Part shown: positions 8,446-13,029 of the stretch, piece after piece | Layout: the number at the start of each line of letters is the position of its first letter | Numbering within the stretch: the first letter of the stretch is position 1 | From: Cristatella mucedo | Lineage: Eukaryota > Bryozoa > Phylactolaemata > Cristatellidae | Assembly (NCBI GenBank): GCA_009760855.2 | Contig: WPIO01000669.1 | Location: 1 to 13,029, forward strand | Direction: 5' to 3' | DNA length: 13,029 nucleotides | Translations under genes and position numbers: made by a program | Notes under the pieces: generated by a model | What the model was told of the DNA's origin: nothing | The model's input: the letters and a program-made list of their open reading frames with translations, nothing else | Database searches by the model: none

Positions 8446-9482
8446 GCTGTGCTTAGCCACACAGGTACAATCGGCTTGTGTGATTACGTAAGTGTGCAAG
8501 AGTATGCACTAGGGATGCTACTGAGTCGCACACTCTAGGAATATAAAGGAACGCACTCATTATTTAATTATACCAAACTCAACGCCAATCATCAGCTCAG
8601 TATATTAGAGGCAGACTAACTTATTTCTTCCTCTTCTTTTCAAAAATATTCAATATGAGAAAAACAGTGACTTATTAGAAGACAACATGTAAAACAGCCC
8701 ACCTTTGCCGCAGGAAGCTTGCTCGAAGAGAGCAGAAGGCACTTTGCATTAACAAGCTTCAGTGATTAACAAACCCACCCTAGGACTAAGTTGGTCTATA
8801 GCTAGCCTCTCGCTATGTTATCACTCAGTCTCCTCCACGACGAAATAGTCGCCAAGATATCATGGAAGAGGGGAAAATTGCATAACGACGTCTGTGGTTA
8901 ATTCCCGGACGAAGATACAACTCCTGCTTCCATTCCGGGGGAAATGATTTTGGCCACTAGCAGGGCCATACAGATTCGTGGCTCGGTTATCTATTGATCG
9001 TATTATAGGATGTTTATGATATGTAAAATACTTGCTTGCGGATCACTACAAGCCTCAAGGTGGATACCTTTAAAATAAAAGCTTGCCGGGCTGCTTCTTA
9101 TGAGGATCCCATCTCTTTTCTTAGACGACCCTATCTTGTAATGCTTCGGGGACAAAGAATTGAATAGGCTCGCTCTTTTAAATACTTCATAATTGACAAG
9201 TTTTCGATTAGCCCTCCAAGGTTGTCAAATATTTTTTCAGTGGATATATCCAAACAAAGTAGTGGTGAGATGCTTTACTTTGGCTGGTAGAGAGCCTGTT
9301 TGAGCTTTAGTGCATCATTAGACATAACCGTCATTTCACCAAAGAATAAATTTATCAACTTAAAGGTCTCATTGTTTGCGGTGAAATGCTAGATATCGAA
9401 TCAATGATATTTTTAACCTCTTTTTTAAAGCCTTTCATTTTCTAATTAGCAGTGTACCAGCTACCGGAATTATTACATATCA
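8446..9482. other. Intergenic DNA; only weak exon- or promoter-like signals
   Basis: No gene is recognised. A TATA-like 'tataaag' (about 8541) is followed by no identifiable start. At 8823-8882 a 20-codon stretch, TQSPPRRNSRQDI..., stopped by TAA at 8883, resembles the basic exon-like frame at 11880 in both DNA and peptide (TQxPxRRxSRxxI). The direct repeat begins at the right edge. Confidence 0.4.
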
Positions 9483-10071
9483 CCGGAGAAGGAATTCACG
9501 GAAAACATTCTACCCAAGGTAACAGGTATTGCTAAAAGAAAATTATTTCTAGCCCCAAACAAATATCTCCATATAAAACATCAATCAGTATAGTCCTAGA
9601 GCGCTTAAAATGTACTGCTCTAATGAAGATTGCTTCTTAATGATTGAGTTAAGAGTGCAAGAATGTTGCACATTTTACTAGCATACTACTATGGAACGTC
9701 AAAGCAGAATTTGTCTTGTGGCTCTTTGACTTAATGATGACGGTAATTCTTGTAACTCTTTTTTAAAGATAAAAAATTGGCAGAACATAGAATTCATTAT
9801 TAACGACACAATCTCTCTTGTATTCGAGTGAAAACCAGGACCAGACTTATTATTTAGAGCCTAGTTGGTGGTTCTAAGTCTATTCTTCTTGTACCATTCA
9901 TCTACCATTGTAAAACACTTTAATGAGGAAGTAAACGGAAAGTTTGCCAAAACACCGGTGTCCACGAGTTGTATTAGAAAATACCAGGAGCATACAACTT
10001 AGACATGTCAGACTGACGAACTGTGCCTGGTCTAACTCGATTAATGACCATAGTCGTCTATCGCTTTGATC
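9483..10071. repeat. Long direct repeat, copy 1 (3' flank and UTR of the minus-strand exon)
   Basis: Nearly the whole segment recurs at 12319-13029 in the same orientation. From 9522 (acaggtatt) to about 9700, only about ten substitutions and a 2-base gap separate the copies, roughly 94% identity by eye. Further right they stay clearly alignable with small indels. At its right end it runs into the stop codon of the minus-strand exon at 10058-10323. It contains no long open frame. On the minus strand an ATTAAA (9919-9924) present in both copies may be a poly(A) signal. The left limit is blurred: 'ccggagaag' is shared at 9483 and 12319 with an indel between it and the solid match. Confidence 0.9.
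9919..9924 (-). promoter_or_regulatory. Possible poly(A) signal ATTAAA for the minus-strand gene
   Basis: On the minus strand ATTAAA lies about 135 bases beyond the stop codon at 10058 and is followed by a GT-rich stretch (gtgttttacaatggtagatg). The same hexamer is preserved in the second repeat copy (12874-12879). ATTAAA is the commonest variant of the AATAAA signal in animals. Such hexamers also arise by chance in AT-rich DNA. Confidence 0.3.
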
Positions 10072-10323
10072 CCTTTCCAGAATCCTGATTGAATGTCGTC
10101 ATGGAACTATTTTTTGATGCGTTGGTGGGAATTAATTCTTGATGAGGATTTTCTGATAAAGAACCATGACTCTCCAATGTATGGTGGGAAGACGACGTTA
10201 TCGATAACGATGGCAAAGTCACGGAATGGCCATCGCTTCTCAAACCTTCACTTTTACGCCGGATTCTAGTGATGCTTTCTGTTCTTCCAGAAGCGCTTAC
10301 GGTTTCCCTTTTGGGTTTCACAA
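10058..10323 (-). CDS. Probable 3'-terminal coding exon, serine-rich, product unknown
   Basis: The frame is open for 88 codons to a TAG at 10060-10058. Just upstream the minus strand reads ttctgtgcttacattag, a plausible 3' splice site (AG at 10325-10324); a stop (TGA) lies in this frame only a few codons before it, so an intron is the natural explanation. The peptide is hydrophilic, with about a quarter Ser/Thr and a basic patch TRIRRKSEGLRSDG that contains an R-R-K-S basophilic-kinase-type site. It has no hydrophobic segment and ends GKGSKR. It looks like a disordered C-terminal tail, such as the cytoplasmic end of a receptor or a scaffold. That is a guess from composition. The following 3' flank is duplicated at 12319-13029, and that copy ends on the same final codons. 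Upstream exons were not identified with confidence. Confidence 0.5.
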
Positions 10324-10540
10324 CTAATGTAAGCACAGAAAGTCAGGCAGAGCACCAAGATTCCTAATCTACCAGCGAGCGGAGCCAGTAAGTGACGGAT
10401 ATATGAATCTGAAAGATTACAATTTCTTAGAACAAGTATTGAATAATTTTTTAAGCGATTGCTTAAGTTGAAACAAATAACAGACACCTGAAAGTTTAGG
10501 TTGACATACGATATTGTATCATGCAGAGCATATTTACTGG

Positions 10541-10639
10541 TCACGTTAGAAATTGTATAACTGCAAGAACTGGCACACACTCGGTGAATGCTTGCAATGC
10601 AAACGGCATGCCACGTTCTTTGGCAATTTGAAGCTTCAT
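10541..10639 (-). CDS. Short minus-strand frame of coding-like composition (possible upstream exon or relic)
   Basis: A 32-residue frame, MKLQIAKERGMPFALQAFTE followed by a hydrophobic CVPVLAVIQFLT, ends at TGA 10543-10541. It is on the same strand as, and 220 bases before, the acceptor of the terminal exon, so it could be part of the same gene. However, no good donor follows it. An acceptor-like 'caatctccag' lies upstream in a position that does not keep this frame open. It may be decayed coding sequence of an unrelated element. I do not recognise the peptide. Confidence 0.2.
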   Translation of the reverse strand: MKLQIAKERGMPFALQAFTECVPVLAVIQFLT

Positions 10640-10777
10640 GTCATGCAATCCACGTTAGGTTCTGGAGATTGCAATGGTGTTGCACAATAGCATGTATCAT
10701 GTATTAAATGCCTCTGAGAATTGGCGACTTTAATAGGCTGGGCATAAACCTGAATAAAGTGAATTGATTTTAACTAG

Positions 10778-10961
10778 ATGCTTCGCTGCTACACAAAAAG
10801 CCATTATTCCAGCAGAGCCTGAAAGCTTTGGTCACGTCACTGTGACTGGAATAAGATCTGCAGAGCAGACTGGAAAAGAAAGCAAGGCCAATGCTCTGAC
10901 CTCAAGAAAATGCATAGACAAATTCACCGAGAGAATACTCGAGCTAGCTGCTACATTCTGA
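10778..10961 (+). CDS. Exon-like open frame, unidentified
   Basis: A pyrimidine-leaning acceptor (ttgattttaactag, AG at 10776-10777) precedes a frame of 60 codons ending in TGA at 10959-10961. It includes ATQKAIIPAEPESFGHVTVT and ends ERILELAATF. Codon use is varied rather than AT-driven, unlike most nearby frames, which argues mildly for coding origin. No donor is visible before the stop, so if real it would be a terminal exon of a plus-strand gene. No upstream exon was found with confidence. It may be a decayed exon or chance. Confidence 0.22.
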
Positions 10962-10995
10962 ATTTTACTATTTTTCTAACCTTAATTCTAAACAG

Positions 10996-11110
10996 GAGAG
11001 GTCAGAAGTCAATGAAGAATACTGAATATGCACAATGCAAGAAACATTTGCATACTATCAGATTTAGGCAATCAAGTTCAACTGAGTGGAAAGCTAAATT
11101 ACGCAAGTAG
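10996..11110 (+). CDS. Exon-like open frame with strong acceptor, unidentified
   Basis: A textbook 3' splice site precedes it: a pyrimidine-rich tract with a branch-like 'ttctaac', then taattctaaacag (AG at 10994-10995). The frame gives about 37 residues, RGQKSMKNTEYAQCKKHLHT and onward to KAKLRK, basic and hydrophilic, then TAG. A possible ATTAAA poly(A) signal lies at about 11126-11131. It could be an alternative last exon to 10778-10961. The peptide is not recognised. Confidence 0.25.
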
Positions 11111-11112
11111 CT

Positions 11113-11304
11113 TGTAATTGCAAAATATTAAACTAGTAATATCCAGAGTATTATATATTTATATTCAATTATTCCTTTTAGATCGCATATATATTTTGAT
11201 ATGAAAATACGTAATTGTGTCAAGTAATACCAGCGAAAAGTTATTGTCGACGCACAAGCATGTCCATGTCCCTTAAACATATATCTTGGTCAGGAAAGAT
11301 TGAA
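11113..11304. other. AT-rich spacer, nothing recognised
   Basis: Between the exon-like frame ending at 11110 and the tail of LINE copy D the sequence is AT-rich, with no open frame of note and no repeat shared with the rest of the window. Confidence 0.5.
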
Positions 11305-11412
11305 TACATACTAATAATAATAATATTAATATCAATCCACTTTATAAAACGCCATCAGAGAACGTAATACTTTTCTAGGCACTTCACATTTGCTGCTAAG
11401 GAAACACGATCC
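11305..11412 (-). mobile_element. LINE 3' end, copy D (short 5'-truncated relic)
   Basis: On the plus strand the order is an AAT-rich tail (actaataataataatattaa near 11311-11330), then 'cactttataaaacgccatca', 'gagaacgtaatacttttcta' and 'ggcacttcacatttgctgct', then 'aaggaaacacgatcc'. This is the reverse complement of the last 100 bases of copy E (ggaaaacg, ctaggcactttacgtttgc, gcgccctcggagaac in that orientation) and matches copy B at 4400-4480. The similarity stops at the conserved 'cgatc' block, giving a very short 5'-truncated insertion. A 91-codon minus-strand open frame overlaps it (11355-11630) but is not a gene. Confidence 0.8.
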
Positions 11413-11879
11413 ACAATAAAATCCATAGAGTCTCTCTGGGTTTCAGCATAGACTACCCTAATCAGCAAATAAGTTAGTATACTTCTTAAAAGCTTCCATT
11501 CAACAGTTTCTAGGGTTAAGATCATTGAATCAATAGAAATGCCCGAGCTTAGCTCTAACAATTGCACAGACCGCAAGCAATGCTGGCCGATGTTACTCGG
11601 CTGCTTAAATATATGAACTTGAAATTTCACAGGTTGTTAGGATGGATAGAGAAAGTCTGAGAAACGAAGTTTTTTATTCGGCGATAGATATTTTTCTCAT
11701 AATTTGTTTTTGCTAACGGTTGTTAAGGATCATTCTTGATTTCCTTGCCTAGACTGTTAGTTTGAATTTTTAAGCATATTATTAAGATGGTTTTGCTTCG
11801 TGTGCTGAGACTCTTTTATTGAAACGACATTTAAATGGTAGTACAACTTTGTTAATAGTTTTGAAGTAATGTTTTTTGG
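11413..11879. other. No recognisable gene
   Basis: Apart from the open frame that runs through LINE copy D on the minus strand, which lacks any known domain, I see no gene, RNA or repeat. Confidence 0.45.
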
Positions 11880-11969
11880 ATGACTCAACAACCACATCGA
11901 CGTAGCAGCAGAAGAATCATAGAAGCTACTAAAGCTTACCTTAGAAAAGGAAATAACGGCAAGCCTAAG
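11880..11969 (+). CDS. Possible first coding exon, basic peptide, unidentified
   Basis: ATG at 11880 opens a 30-codon frame, MTQQPHRRSSRRIIEATKAY then LRKGNNGKPK. It ends exactly before AAG|GTAAGA (donor at 11970-11975), a near-consensus 5' splice site in phase 0. The frame stays open through the donor to 12062, adding another lysine/arginine-rich stretch, so a 60-residue basic peptide is the alternative. Similar DNA, with a matching TQxPxRRxSRxxI peptide, lies at about 8823-8882, where a TAA breaks it. If both derive from the same duplicated unit, this exon would be expected to splice to sequence beyond the right edge. No family is recognised. Confidence 0.3.
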
Positions 11970-12062
11970 GTAAGACTTGAACTCGCAAACATCATGAAAA
12001 TTGTGAAGAGAAAAAAAAACCGTGACTTCTTATTAAGACCCGCCGGAAGATCATTGTTCTAG

Positions 12063-12318
12063 GGGTGTGATCATGTGACTTACATGCAACTAGGTCCTGG
12101 AATTTGGTTTATAGATTCGTAGGGGCTTCTTAATGATCTCTAATTGCTCGCCTGCATCGCTTGTGTAGTAATCTTGATCTGGCTTTTAAAAGCTTAGCTA
12201 GATCCTCTGACAATCTTTGCTCATTAAGTCTAACGACAACAGCGTACTCATTTTTGTCGTATGCTAAAATTGTCCGGTGCCTTAAAATTAAGAATAATGA
12301 TTGATATGGGTTACAACT
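12063..12318. other. Spacer before the second repeat copy
   Basis: No gene is recognised. On the minus strand a short open run around 12200-12275 reads YDKNEYAVVVRLNEQRLSED-like sequence, but it has no known match and no splice signals that support it. Confidence 0.35.
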
Positions 12319-13029
12319 CCGGAGAAGCTACTTTATAATTTGCCTTTCAATAAGCATTCTATCACGAAAAATTGCTACCCAAGAGTACAGGTATTACTAA
12401 AAGAAAATTATTTCTAGCCCCAAACAAATATCTCCATATAAAAGATCAATCAGTATAGTCTTAGAATGCTTAAAATATACTGCTCTCATGAAGATTGCTT
12501 CTAATGATTTAGTTAAGAGTGCAAGAGTGTTGCACATTTTACTAGCATATTACTATGGAACGCGCCACAGCAGCAGAACTTTTCTTGTATCTCTTCAACT
12601 TAATGATGACGGTAACTCTTGTACCTCTGTTTTAAAGATACAAAATTGGGCAGAATAGATAACTCATCAATAAGTACACAATATCTCTTGTATTCGAGAG
12701 TGAAACCAGGACCTGACTTATCCTATAGAGCCTAGTTGGTGGTTCTTAAGTTTGGTCTTCTTGTTATCTATAACTAATCACACCAACTCTGATATGCCTA
12801 AAATACCCTGAACACTTCTAGGGACTTTTGGCTGTTACTCTCTGACAATGATCTAGCTACCATTGTGAAACACTTTAATGAGGGAAGTAAACGGAAAATT
12901 GCCAGAAAGATCAGTGTCCATGAGTTGTATTAGAAAAATACCAGAAGCATACAACTGAGACAAGTCAGACTGAAGAACTTGTGCCTGATCTAACTATATT
13001 GATGACCGTAGCCATCTATCGCTTTGATC
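12319..13029. repeat. Long direct repeat, copy 2 (truncated by window edge)
   Basis: This is the second copy of 9483-10071. The offset is 2836 at the left edge and 2958 at the window end. The difference comes mainly from an extra segment of about 85 bases at about 12766-12851. The final 13 bases (tatcgctttgatc) equal the complement of the last codons and stop of the minus-strand exon at 10058-10323, so a paralogous exon is predicted immediately to the right of the window. The ATTAAA on the minus strand is conserved (12874-12879). Confidence 0.9.

Noticed and set aside
9483-13029. Repeat pair as LTRs of a retrotransposon
   Set aside because: Between the copies there is no gag-pol coding, primer-binding site or polypurine tract, and no TG...CA ends are evident; the shared exon end favours a tandem gene duplication.

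Overview
This is an AT-rich stretch of eukaryotic, almost certainly animal, chromosomal DNA. No long intact gene lies in it. The organism call rests on several observations: degenerate EN-RT non-LTR retrotransposons of the CR1/L2 type with ATT-rich tails, a tRNA-derived SINE with RNA polymerase III boxes A and B, good GT-AG splice signals next to short reading frames, and no bacterial gene organisation. These element families are common in marine invertebrates and fishes. I cannot name a species from the sequence alone.

Layout. About 205-445 is a minus-strand LINE 3' end (copy A), followed by a GAT microsatellite at 465-516. At 689-773 there is a possible host first exon with a consensus GTAAGT donor, running straight into a plus-strand LINE fragment of a second family (785-1075, end of the reverse transcriptase). 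From 1076 to 4377 I see no recognisable gene, only short palindromes, a T20 tract and a possible very old SINE near 2420-2600. From 4378 to 8245 is a LINE graveyard. Copy B (minus, about 4378-5480) holds the end of the RT plus the 3' UTR. Copy C (minus, about 5690-7449 and perhaps to 7856) keeps endonuclease, linker and RT fingers/palm but has lost motif C and the thumb. Copy E (plus, about 7975-8245) is a 3' end only. A tRNA-headed SINE follows directly at 8248-8445.

The right part (8446-13029) is different. It contains a long direct repeat, 9483-10071 against 12319-13029, about 94% identical over its first 175 bases and cut off by the window edge. The first copy abuts the stop codon of a minus-strand, serine-rich terminal exon (10058-10323) that has a good acceptor site. 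The second copy ends, at the window edge, on the same last codons of that exon. The simplest reading is a tandem duplication of about 2.9 kb carrying a minus-strand gene, so that the repeat is its 3' UTR and downstream flank and the second gene's exon lies just outside the window. Between the copies are a LINE 3' end (copy D, 11305-11412) and a few plus-strand exon-like frames with splice signals (10778-10961, 10996-11110, 11880-11969). I recognise none of these as a known protein.

There is no operon or pathway here. What unites the window is repeated retroposition of one LINE family (five 3' ends) and local duplication of an unidentified gene.
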